Source of the DNA: Pseudomonadota bacterium
Lineage (GTDB): Bacteria > Pseudomonadota > Alphaproteobacteria > Rhizobiales > Rhizobiaceae
DNA length: 5,823 nucleotides
Assembly (NCBI GenBank): GCA_023416545.1
Contig: JAEZHO010000036.1
Coordinates: forward strand, 1-5,823
Direction: 5' to 3'
In this document: positions 1 through 5,142 of the stretch, one piece after another
How the letters are laid out: each line of letters opens with the position of its first letter
Position numbering within the stretch: the first letter of the stretch is position 1
The notes under the pieces: model-generated
Seen by the model: the letters and a program-made list of their open reading frames with translations, nothing else
Told to the model about the DNA's origin: nothing
The model's database searches: none
Made by a program: the position numbers and the translations under genes

Positions 1-150
1 CAGTACATCGCAAAGCAGGGGACGATGGCAAAGATCCGCCCCGACCAGAGCGTCTTCCTGACCCGCGACCTTCCCACGCCCGACAAGCGGCTGACGGTCG
101 CGGCGCAGGTGATGAAGCAGTTCGCCGATATCGCCAGGGACGGTGCCTGA
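1..150 (+). CDS. C-terminal fragment of unidentified protein, possibly LysR-type regulator (5' truncated)
   Basis: An open frame enters from the left edge in frame 1 and stops at TGA 148-150, giving 49 visible residues from QYIAKQG to ARDGA. The fragment is too short to identify by eye. A short strand (SVFLTRDLP) is followed by a charged segment (PTPDKRL) and a closing amphipathic helix (TVAAQVMKQFADIA). This resembles the end of the effector-binding domain of LysR-type regulators, where a final helix follows a strand and a 'prVRAF' type segment. That assignment is inference only. The gene converges on the EamA transporter gene, with 33 nt between the two stop codons. That it is coding is supported by the absence of stops, the GC-rich third positions, and the end falling just before the neighbouring gene. 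Confidence 0.5.
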   Translation, partial: QYIAKQGTMAKIRPDQSVFLTRDLPTPDKRLTVAAQVMKQFADIARDGA

Positions 151-177
151 CGGCTCGGGTCGCCGAGGATACAGGGT

Positions 178-193
178 GCCGGATCAGTCCGGC
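178..193. terminator. Short perfect hairpin between convergent genes (weak terminator candidate)
   Basis: GCCGGA (178-183) and TCCGGC (188-193) form a 6-bp perfect stem with a TCAG loop. On the minus strand the loop contains the TGA stop codon of the EamA gene. It is the only clear hairpin between the convergent stop codons at 150 and 184. Neither strand has a T-run after the stem, so it is not a classical intrinsic terminator. It could protect the 3' end or act as a weak bidirectional terminator, or it could be chance in GC-rich DNA. Confidence 0.25.
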
Positions 194-1122
194 GACGCCT
201 CATCGGTGGCGGCGAGTGCCGTTGCCGGTGGGTCCGTCACAACGGAGGCCGGCAGGGGCACGTTTCGCACGCGCTCGCGTGCCAGCGTCAGAAGGCCGGA
301 GCCGATGATGAGGATGATGCCGAAAAGCATCGGCAGATCGACCCGGTCGCCGAAGACGAGATAGCCGAAGGCGACCGCCCATAGCATCTGGCTGTATTGG
401 GTCGGCCCGACGACCGCTGCCGGCGCGTGAGCCGTGGCATACATGAGCAGGATCGTCGCAAGCGCCGCGAACAGGCCATAGCCGGCAAGCATCAACCATT
501 GCAGCGCGGTCGGCCAGGCAAAGCCCGGCAGCATCAGAAGGCCGCAGACCAGCAGGGAGCCGAGGACGCCCGCGCCGTAGAGCGATATGCTCTTCTCGCG
601 GTGGCCGATCGCACGGTAGACGACGATGGAGATCGCGCCGCTCAGCCCCGCGAAGACGGCCGCGAGATGGCCGATCGACAGTTCCCGGAAGCCGGGACGC
701 AGGACGACCAGCACGCCGATGAAGCCGATGATGACGGCGCTCCAGCGGCGGATGCCGACCTGCTCCTTCAGGAAGACCACCGACATGATCGTCACGAAGG
801 ACGGGAGCAGGAAGATGAGCGCGAAGGCTTCCGCCATGGAGAGATAGGTGAAGGCCGTGACGCTGGCGATCGTGCCGACCGCCGCGGAAACCGCCCGCAG
901 CAACCAGAGCGGCCGGCTGGTTGTCCGCAGCATGTCCGAAAGCCGGTCCTCACGCTTCATCAGGAATGGCAGTCCGGCGAGGCCGAAGACGGCGCCGAGA
1001 AAGGCCATCTCGAAGGGGCTCAAAGCGCCTTCGATCATCTTGACGCTGGCGTCGCTCCAGGCGAAGGCCGCGAACGCAGCGAAAGCGAGGATAACGCCCT
1101 TCAAGGTCTGTTCGCTGGACAT
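184..1122 (-). CDS. EamA/DMT family transporter (10 TM)
   Basis: This is a 312-residue inner-membrane protein of the drug/metabolite transporter superfamily, EamA family. About ten hydrophobic helices are readable, roughly at residues 7-27, 36-54, 72-92, 96-116, 125-143, 149-169, 181-201, 207-227, 236-258 and 264-281. They form two EamA repeats of about five helices each. The first repeat ends in the typical pattern FLKEQVGIRRWSAVIIGFIG followed by VLVVLRPG (about 118-144), and the second ends with LVFGDRVDLPMLFGIILIIG (about 255-274). The length of about 300 is normal for the family. A hydrophilic tail of about 30 residues, rich in Ala, Pro and Thr, closes the protein. Substrates in this family range from amino acids to metabolites and drugs and cannot be read from sequence. 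The ATG at 1120-1122 has no strong Shine-Dalgarno and starts 10 nt after the stop of the DsbA-family gene, so translation is probably coupled to that gene. Confidence 0.92.
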   Translation of the reverse strand: MSSEQTLKGVILAFAAFAAFAWSDASVKMIEGALSPFEMAFLGAVFGLAGLPFLMKREDRLSDMLRTTSRPLWLLRAVSAAVGTIASVTAFTYLSMAEAFALIFLLPSFVTIMSVVFLKEQVGIRRWSAVIIGFIGVLVVLRPGFRELSIGHLAAVFAGLSGAISIVVYRAIGHREKSISLYGAGVLGSLLVCGLLMLPGFAWPTALQWLMLAGYGLFAALATILLMYATAHAPAAVVGPTQYSQMLWAVAFGYLVFGDRVDLPMLFGIILIIGSGLLTLARERVRNVPLPASVVTDPPATALAATDEASPD

Positions 1123-1132
1123 GTGGGGCTCG

Positions 1133-1804
1133 TCAGATCATGCCTTTGCGGGCTTCCGCCTTCATGCGCGCGATATCCCGCAACGCGTTTGCGAGCACGT
1201 CGGGCTCCTGGGCTCCGCTGACCGCGTACTGGCCGTCGAAGATGAGGAAGGGAACGCCGCTGACGCCCATCTCCCGGGCAGCCTCGATCTCGTCGAGGAT
1301 CGTCGCCTTGTCCGCATCCGACGCCAGCAGCGAACCGATAAGTGTTGGGTCGAGCCCGCATCGGCCGGCGATCTCGGTCAGGACGCCATGGTCCGTAACG
1401 TTCAGCCCTTCCTCGAAATAAGCCTTGAACAGCGCCGTCGCGACGCGGTCCTGTATCTCGCGGCCCTCTATTCCCGCCCAATGCAGGAGACGGTGGGCGT
1501 CGAGCGTGTTGGCACGGACCTTGATCTCCTCGAAACGGAAGGTGATGCCGATCTCGCGACCGTAATTGCGCAGCGTCTCCTGGATTTCGTCGAGGCGCTC
1601 GGCGCCGCCGAGCTTTTCAATCAGGTGGCTGCGGTAGTCCGTGCCGGTGCCGGTGGCGTCCGGATCCAGCTGGTAGGGGCGCCAGTTGACGTCGACGCCG
1701 ACCTCGTCCTGGACCTCGGCGATCGCCAGTTCCAGCCGCGCCTTGCCCAGGTAGCACCAGGGGCAGGCAATGTCGGACACGACGTCGATGGTTACGCGCT
1801 CCAT
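1133..1804 (-). CDS. DsbA family oxidoreductase, FrnE-like
   Basis: The 223-residue protein has a thioredoxin fold with the helical insertion of the DsbA/FrnE group. Visible marks are an N-terminal strand (VTIDVVSDIACPWCYLGK) with the CPWC redox pair at Cys14 and Cys17, a helical middle with NTLDAHRLLHWA (99-110) and AYFEEGLNVTD (128-138), and the cis-proline loop GVP (183-185) followed by FLIFDGQYAVSGAQ. The family catalyses or senses thiol-disulfide exchange. No signal peptide is present, so a cytoplasmic location is inferred, as for FrnE-type members and unlike classical periplasmic DsbA. The start at 1804 is supported by AGGAAGG upstream. The gene lies 42 nt after the YejA-like gene and 10 nt before the EamA gene, in the same direction, so it is probably the middle gene of an operon. 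Its physiological partner is unknown. Confidence 0.93.
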   Translation of the reverse strand: MERVTIDVVSDIACPWCYLGKARLELAIAEVQDEVGVDVNWRPYQLDPDATGTGTDYRSHLIEKLGGAERLDEIQETLRNYGREIGITFRFEEIKVRANTLDAHRLLHWAGIEGREIQDRVATALFKAYFEEGLNVTDHGVLTEIAGRCGLDPTLIGSLLASDADKATILDEIEAAREMGVSGVPFLIFDGQYAVSGAQEPDVLANALRDIARMKAEARKGMI

Positions 1805-1810
1805 GGCCGC

Positions 1811-1820
1811 ATCCCTTCCT
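1811..1820 (-). promoter_or_regulatory. Ribosome binding site of the DsbA-family gene
   Basis: On the minus strand AGGAAGGGAT lies 6 nt before the ATG at 1804, placing the AGGAAGG core about 9-10 nt from the start. This strong match sits in the 42-nt gap after the solute-binding protein gene and supports independent initiation of this second cistron. Confidence 0.6.
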
Positions 1821-1846
1821 GAATTGATATTGCCGGTCGGCCGTCG

Positions 1847-3655
1847 TCAGTCCTGCACGCGTTTGTCGAACCAGCCGGGGAGTTGATAGCCGTAAAGCGG
1901 CGTTTCGTCTGGATAGCCGATATGGCTGCGTCGCGCCACCCATTGTTCCGGCACGTGGTAGAGCGGAACGAGATAATGGCCGGCGATCAGCAGCCGGTCG
2001 TAGGCACGGACCGCCGCCTGGAACTCCTCCCGGCTTCGGGCACCCAGCATGGCCTGGATCGCCCGGTCGATGTTCGGGTCCGCCACGCCGGCAAAGTTGT
2101 TGCTCCCCTCGCGATCGCGGGAGATCGATCCCCAGCGACCGACCTGTTCGATGCCCGGAGAAAGCGTCGAAGGATAGGACTTGACGATCACGTCATAGTC
2201 GAAGCTCGCGGAGCGCGCCTGGTACTGGGCGTCATCGACGGTGCGGATGGTCGCCTCGACCCCAATCATCCTGAGCGTCCGCCGGTAGGCGATCGCCAGC
2301 TTCTCCTGGTCCGGCGTCTGCGTCATGATTTCGAACCGCATGGGCCGGCCGGAGGCGTCCGACATCCTTCCGCCCTTGATGGTATAGCCGCCTTCCTTCA
2401 TCAGCTCGACGACCCGACGCAGGATCTTCCGGTCGCCGCCGGAAGCATCGGTTTTCGGGAGCCGGTAGCTGCCATCGAGCACGGCGGGATCGATCGTGTT
2501 CCTGGCGTCCCCGAGGATTTCCAGCTCGCGGGCGTCGGCAGGCATGCCGAGGGAGGAGAGGGGAGAATTCTGCCAGAAGCTTTCCGTGCGGGTGTAGGCG
2601 CCCTCGAAGAGGTTGCGGTTCGCCCATTCGAAATCGAAGGCGAGGGCGAGGGCCTCGCGAACCTTAGCATTGGCGAAGAGGGGGCGGCGGGTATTGAAGA
2701 CGAAGCCGACCATTCCCGTCGGCAGTTCCGGCCGGAACGTGTCCTTGATGACGGCCCCGTTCCGCACATCCGGGAAATCGTAGGCCCGCGCCCAATGGGT
2801 CGGGCTTCCGTCCGGATAGATGTCGACCACGCCCTTCTTGAAGGCCTCGAACAGGGTATTGTCCTGCAGGAAGTACTCGACGGAAATCTGGTCGTAGTTG
2901 TCGAAGCCGACCTTGGCCGGGATGTCCTTGCCCCAGTAGTCCGGGTTTCGCTCGAAGACGATGCGTTCGCCGGGCTTGACCGACTTTACCGTATAGGGTC
3001 CGGAGCCGACCGGGATCGCCAGCGACGAGTTTTCGAAGTTGGCGACGTCGGTTGCATGCCTCGGCAGGATCGGCGTCGCGGTCGCCAGGATCAGGGGAAA
3101 TTCACGATCCGACTTCTCGTTGAAGATGAACTTCACGCCATGGGTCCCGACCTTCTCCATGCGCTCTACGGGCGTCAGGCGCGCGCTGAAGGGCGTGCGA
3201 CCCTTGTCGCGCAGCAGCTCCATGGTGAAGATGACGTCTTCCGGCGTCACCGGTTCTCCGTCGGACCACCTGGCTTCGGGGTTGAGGTTGAACTGGATGA
3301 AGCTGCGCTCCTCGTCCATCTCGACGCTCTGCGCCAGCAGGCCATAGACGGAGAAGGGCTCGTCGGCGGAACGCTGCATCAGCGGTTCGAATACGAGATG
3401 CCCGAACTGCGGATCCCAGACGCCGCGCGCCGTGGTTCTCATGCTCTTCAGGACGAAGGGGTTGAGGCTGTCGAAGGTCCCGACCACGCCGTAGCGCACG
3501 CTGCCACCCTTCTTCACGTCCGGCTTGACGTAGGGAAAATGCGTGTAGTCGGACGGGAGCGCCGGCTCGCCATGCATGGCGATCGCGTGCATGGGTTCGG
3601 CGGCCACAGGCCAGGCCAGGCCGGCAAGCACCAGGAGCGGGAGGAGGCGGCGCAT
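1847..3655 (-). CDS. YejA-like extracellular solute-binding protein, family 5 (peptide ABC transporter)
   Basis: This 602-residue periplasmic binding protein belongs to the SBP_bac_5 (DppA/OppA) superfamily. It starts with a Sec signal peptide, MRRLLPLLVLAGLAWPVAA, with likely cleavage after Ala19. The mature start AMHGEPALPSDYTHFPYVKP followed by DVKKGGSVRYG is characteristic of the YejA branch, whose members feed peptides or microcin C-like compounds to YejBEF. Family-5 landmarks follow: WSDGEPVTPEDVIFTMELL (130-148), VGSGPY (216-221), RNPDYWG (236-242) and NTRRPLFANAKVREALALAF (321-340). The length of about 600 matches YejA-type proteins. The frame stays open up to 3835, but the ATG at 3653-3655 is preferred because it begins the signal peptide and follows GAAGGAT; the 60 extra upstream residues do not look like protein. 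No permease or ATPase gene is adjacent. Use of YejBEF-type subunits encoded elsewhere is inference. Confidence 0.93.
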   Translation of the reverse strand: MRRLLPLLVLAGLAWPVAAEPMHAIAMHGEPALPSDYTHFPYVKPDVKKGGSVRYGVVGTFDSLNPFVLKSMRTTARGVWDPQFGHLVFEPLMQRSADEPFSVYGLLAQSVEMDEERSFIQFNLNPEARWSDGEPVTPEDVIFTMELLRDKGRTPFSARLTPVERMEKVGTHGVKFIFNEKSDREFPLILATATPILPRHATDVANFENSSLAIPVGSGPYTVKSVKPGERIVFERNPDYWGKDIPAKVGFDNYDQISVEYFLQDNTLFEAFKKGVVDIYPDGSPTHWARAYDFPDVRNGAVIKDTFRPELPTGMVGFVFNTRRPLFANAKVREALALAFDFEWANRNLFEGAYTRTESFWQNSPLSSLGMPADARELEILGDARNTIDPAVLDGSYRLPKTDASGGDRKILRRVVELMKEGGYTIKGGRMSDASGRPMRFEIMTQTPDQEKLAIAYRRTLRMIGVEATIRTVDDAQYQARSASFDYDVIVKSYPSTLSPGIEQVGRWGSISRDREGSNNFAGVADPNIDRAIQAMLGARSREEFQAAVRAYDRLLIAGHYLVPLYHVPEQWVARRSHIGYPDETPLYGYQLPGWFDKRVQD

Positions 3656-3661
3656 GGTGTA

Positions 3662-3668
3662 TCCTTCG
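3662..3668 (-). promoter_or_regulatory. Ribosome binding site that fixes the YejA-like start
   Basis: On the minus strand GAAGGAT lies 6 nt before the ATG at 3653-3655. It decides for this start over the far-upstream in-frame ATG at 3835, and it directly precedes the signal-peptide sequence. Confidence 0.65.
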
Positions 3669-3690
3669 GGAAGTCGAATCAGTCGGGGGC

Positions 3691-3719
3691 AAAATAGACC
3701 AAGGGTGGCGCGCGACCAA
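3691..3719 (-). promoter_or_regulatory. Candidate sigma70-type promoter of the YejA-DsbA-EamA operon
   Basis: On the minus strand TTGGTC (-35, positions 3719-3714) is separated by exactly 17 nt from TATTTT (-10, positions 3696-3691). Transcription would start near 3684, leaving a leader of about 30 nt before the ATG at 3655. The -35 matches three of the first four bases that matter most (TTG), and the -10 keeps TAT and the last T. This is the best promoter-like pair I found in the divergent intergenic region, but it has not been scored against a background model. Confidence 0.45.
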
Positions 3720-3740
3720 CCTCCGGTACCATGATGCAGG

Positions 3741-3752
3741 ACCGCCGGCGGT
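3741..3752. repeat. Perfect 12-bp palindrome, possible operator
   Basis: ACCGCCGGCGGT is its own reverse complement with no spacer. It lies upstream of the candidate -35 of the YejA-like operon, about 22 bp beyond it. That is a reasonable place for an activator or repressor site between divergent genes. A short GC-rich palindrome can also arise by chance, and I do not recognise it as the site of a named regulator. Confidence 0.25.
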
Positions 3753-3764
3753 AACCGTTTCGTC

Positions 3765-3785
3765 AAAAAAGCCCCCTGAAGGACT
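3765..3785 (-). terminator. Weak intrinsic-terminator-like hairpin on minus strand
   Basis: Reading the minus strand, AGTCC (3785-3781) can pair with GGGCT (3774-3770), with one G-U pair and a 6-nt loop, and the sequence runs straight into six T (3770-3765). The stem is short, so termination would be weak. No coding gene ends here: the structure lies upstream of the YejA-like promoter candidate. It could end a small or spurious minus-strand transcript and insulate the operon. Confidence 0.2.
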
Positions 3786-3917
3786 GGATATCGATCGGGC
3801 GCCGATGTAACAGGGTGTCGAAGCCCGGGGGTCATTCAATTGCCTCATTTCGCCGACAGGTGAAACGCAGTAGGACAACCCGAGGGAGGGCGGCGGAAGC
3901 CGTACCGGACGGATTTC

Positions 3918-3923
3918 AGGAGA
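3918..3923 (+). promoter_or_regulatory. Ribosome binding site of the IalB-like gene
   Basis: AGGAGA lies 11 nt before the ATG at 3935-3937. It supports this start over the upstream in-frame ATG at 3815, whose extra 40 residues would bury the signal peptide. Confidence 0.55.
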
Positions 3924-3934
3924 CGGATTTCGTT

Positions 3935-4582
3935 ATGAAACTCAAGGCTAACACGGCTCTGCGGACGGCAATGTCCGCGCTCGCTCTTTCCTTCGCGGCT
4001 GCAACCGTGCCCACCGTCGCTCTGGCGCAGGGCGCGCCGGCCGCCGCCGGGGCAGGGGCGCCTCCGCTGGGCTGGTTCAAGACCTGCACGAAGCAGGACG
4101 ACAGTGATCTCTGCGTCGTGCAGAACATCATGCTGGCACAGAACGGCCAGCTGGTAACGGCCGTCGGCCTGATCACCGTCGAAGGCAAGGTCAATCGCAA
4201 GATCCTGCAGGTATCGGTCCCGACCGCGCGGCTCATCCCGCCCGGGATCACCATGCAGATCGACGGCGGCAAGGGCCAGAAGCTCGACTACGCAGTCTGC
4301 CTTCCCGACAAGTGCACGGCCGAAGTGCCGCTGACCGATGCGATGATCGCAAGCCTCAAGAAGGGCGGTGAGGTCGTCTTCACGTCGATCAACTTCCGCC
4401 GCGCACCCAACCCGATCAAGATTTCGCTGAACGGGTTCACCGGCGCCTTCGACGGCGAGCCGATCTCGCAGTCGCAGCTGGCGGAAAGCCAGCGGACCCT
4501 GCAGGAAGGCATGCAGAAGAAGGCCGAGGAAGCCCGCAAGAAGCTGGAAGAGGCGCAGAACGCCGCCAAGCAGGGCCAGTAG
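3935..4582 (+). CDS. Invasion-associated locus B (IalB) family secreted protein
   Basis: The 215-residue protein has a Sec signal peptide (residues 1-31, cleavage after ALA), a short Ala/Pro/Gly linker (32-44) and an IalB-type domain from GWFKTC to NGFTGAFDG (about 46-174). Four cysteines (Cys51, Cys60, Cys122, Cys127) have the spacing expected for two disulfides. The domain contains the family-like stretches DLCVVQNIMLAQNGQLVTAV (58-77) and LIPPGITMQIDGGKGQKLDY (100-119). Periplasmic or envelope location is inferred. The name comes from Bartonella IalB, linked to erythrocyte invasion, but homologues are widespread in free-living and symbiotic Rhizobiales, where their role is poorly defined. 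A charged helical tail follows (about 180-215), with Glu/Lys/Gln-rich sequence such as KKAEEARKKLEEAQNAAKQ. The gene appears monocistronic, divergent from the YejA-like operon and convergent with hspQ. Confidence 0.88.
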   Translation: MKLKANTALRTAMSALALSFAAATVPTVALAQGAPAAAGAGAPPLGWFKTCTKQDDSDLCVVQNIMLAQNGQLVTAVGLITVEGKVNRKILQVSVPTARLIPPGITMQIDGGKGQKLDYAVCLPDKCTAEVPLTDAMIASLKKGGEVVFTSINFRRAPNPIKISLNGFTGAFDGEPISQSQLAESQRTLQEGMQKKAEEARKKLEEAQNAAKQGQ

Positions 4583-4605
4583 TCCCCGCCACCAGTCGAG
4601 ACAAG

Positions 4606-4632
4606 AAAACGCCGGCCACTGGCCGGCGTTTT
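4606..4632. terminator. Bidirectional intrinsic terminator between IalB-like gene and hspQ
   Basis: AAAACGCCGGCC (4606-4617) and GGCCGGCGTTTT (4621-4632) form a perfect 12-bp stem with an ACT loop. A-runs and T-runs on opposite flanks make it functional in both directions. It lies 23 nt after the plus-strand stop at 4582 and 25 nt after the hspQ stop at 4658, so it serves both convergent genes. Confidence 0.9.
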
Positions 4633-4657
4633 GCGTTTCAGGATCGTCAGGAACGGT

Positions 4658-4987
4658 TCAGTGGGCGAAACCCATCTTGGGGGTCAACTGCCCGTGCGGT
4701 CCCTTGTCGAAGATCTGGTAGACCTGCGGGTTGCGAAGCGGCCTGTCGCTTTCGTCATGCTCCAGGTTCTGTTCCGAAACATAGGCGACATATTCCGTCT
4801 CGTCGTTTTCGGCGAGCAGGTGATAGAACGGCTGGTCGCGGTTCGGGCGTATCTCCGCGGGGATGGCATTCCACCATTCTTCGGAATTGGCGAATTCCGG
4901 ATCCACGTCGAACACCACGCCACGGAACGGGAAGACCTTGTGGCGAACCACTTCTCCGATACTGAACTTAGCGCTGCGTTGTTTCAT
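4658..4987 (-). CDS. hspQ: Heat shock protein HspQ (YccV family)
   Basis: This 109-residue protein matches the HspQ/YccV family over its whole length (E. coli HspQ is about 105 residues). The diagnostic N-terminal block KFSIGEVVRHKVFPFRGVVF (7-26) is followed by DVDPEFANSEEWW (27-39). The second block is RPNRDQPFYHLLAEN (47-61) with YVAYVSEQNLEHDES (66-80). In enterobacteria HspQ is a small heat-induced cytoplasmic protein reported to bind hemimethylated DNA and to act as a specificity factor for the Lon protease. Whether both roles hold here is inference. The ATG at 4985-4987 is supported by AAAGGA at 4996-5001. The gene is downstream of glnA on the same strand but separated by a strong terminator, and it has its own candidate heat-shock promoter, so it is probably monocistronic. 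Confidence 0.95.
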   Translation of the reverse strand: MKQRSAKFSIGEVVRHKVFPFRGVVFDVDPEFANSEEWWNAIPAEIRPNRDQPFYHLLAENDETEYVAYVSEQNLEHDESDRPLRNPQVYQIFDKGPHGQLTPKMGFAH

Positions 4988-5007
4988 GGTGCGTATCCTT
5001 TCGCACC
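4988..5007 (-). promoter_or_regulatory. hspQ leader hairpin with Shine-Dalgarno in the loop
   Basis: In the hspQ mRNA sense, GGTGCG (5007-5002) and CGCACC (4993-4988) form a perfect 6-bp stem directly abutting the AUG, and the 8-nt loop AAAGGATA contains the AAAGGA ribosome binding site. The stem would hold the sequence next to the start codon while displaying the Shine-Dalgarno. It may affect translation, possibly with temperature. If transcription starts from the candidate promoter just upstream, the 5' arm would lie at the extreme end of the transcript and might be incomplete. Confidence 0.4.
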
Positions 5008-5010
5008 CTG

Positions 5011-5039
5011 ATGTGGGAATAAAATCTCACGACATCAAG
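5011..5039 (-). promoter_or_regulatory. Candidate RpoH (sigma32)-like promoter of hspQ
   Basis: On the minus strand CTTGAT (5039-5034) is followed after 17 nt by CCACAT (5016-5011). CTTGA with a C-rich -10 fits the general form of alphaproteobacterial heat-shock promoters, and the downstream gene encodes a heat shock protein. The match at -10 is imperfect and a housekeeping sigma factor could also use the TTGATG element. Predicted transcription start is near 5003-5006, giving a very short leader. Confidence 0.45.
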
Positions 5040-5050
5040 GGGCTGACGTG

Positions 5051-5078
5051 CGGCCGACGGCCGGGTCAGGCTCCCGGC
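5051..5078. repeat. Two overlapping, mutually exclusive GC-rich hairpins
   Basis: CGGCC (5051-5055) pairs with GGCCG (5059-5063), and GCCGGG (5060-5065) pairs with CCCGGC (5073-5078). The two stems share positions 5060-5063, so only one can form at a time. They lie between the glnA terminator and the hspQ promoter candidate, and no T-run follows on either strand. Function is unknown. Confidence 0.25.
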
Positions 5079-5096
5079 AGGACATAGCGGCATATG

Positions 5097-5123
5097 AAAA
5101 CGGCGGGACAGGCCCGCCGTTTT
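5097..5123 (-). terminator. Intrinsic terminator of glnA
   Basis: On the minus strand AAAACGGCGGG and CCCGCCGTTTT form an 11-bp stem (5123-5113 with 5107-5097) around a 5-nt loop, ending in four T. It begins 19 nt after the glnA stop codon and is symmetric enough to stop transcription in both directions. It separates glnA from hspQ. Confidence 0.88.
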
Positions 5124-5142
5124 CTTGTTCCCGGTCGGCTGA

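Larger units (their letters stand above)
3656..3934. other. Divergent intergenic region between YejA-like and IalB-like genes
   Basis: These 279 nt carry no credible gene. Both flanking reading frames remain open into it (the minus frame to 3835, the plus frame from 3815), but the translated extensions lack protein-like character and each would precede a clear signal peptide. It holds the candidate minus-strand promoter (3691-3719), a perfect 12-bp palindrome ACCGCCGGCGGT (3741-3752), a weak minus-strand hairpin with a T-tract (3765-3785) and the ribosome binding site of the IalB-like gene (3918-3923). I see no convincing plus-strand promoter. Confidence 0.6.

Noticed and set aside
397..1822. 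Plus-strand open frames (397-1221 and 848-1822) antisense to the EamA and DsbA-family genes
   Set aside because: They are in register with the opposite genes for the same codon-avoidance reason. Their products are low-complexity and charged, without a ribosome binding site or family features.
1805..1842. GGCCG/CGGCC inverted repeat flanking the ribosome binding site of the DsbA-family gene
   Set aside because: Only 5 bp around a 28-nt loop in GC-rich DNA; chance is the likelier explanation.
1883..3697. A 604-codon open frame on the plus strand antisense to the YejA-like gene
   Set aside because: Its codons lie exactly in register with the sense codons, so a stop appears only where the sense gene uses TTA, CTA or TCA, which this GC-rich gene avoids. 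The product has no recognisable domain and the sense protein is clearly real.
3760..3790. Possible plus-strand promoter (TCGTCA, 18 nt, GGATAT) for the IalB-like gene
   Set aside because: The -35 is a poor match and the start would lie about 140 nt upstream of the gene. I found no better plus-strand pair, so none is called.
3656..3835. N-terminal extension of the YejA-like protein to the ATG at 3835
   Set aside because: It would add 60 residues before a clear signal peptide, spans the promoter candidate, and has no good ribosome binding site, while the start at 3655 has one.
3815..3934. N-terminal extension of the IalB-like protein to the ATG at 3815
   Set aside because: The extra 40 residues are Arg-rich and precede a normal signal peptide; AGGAGA favours the start at 3935.
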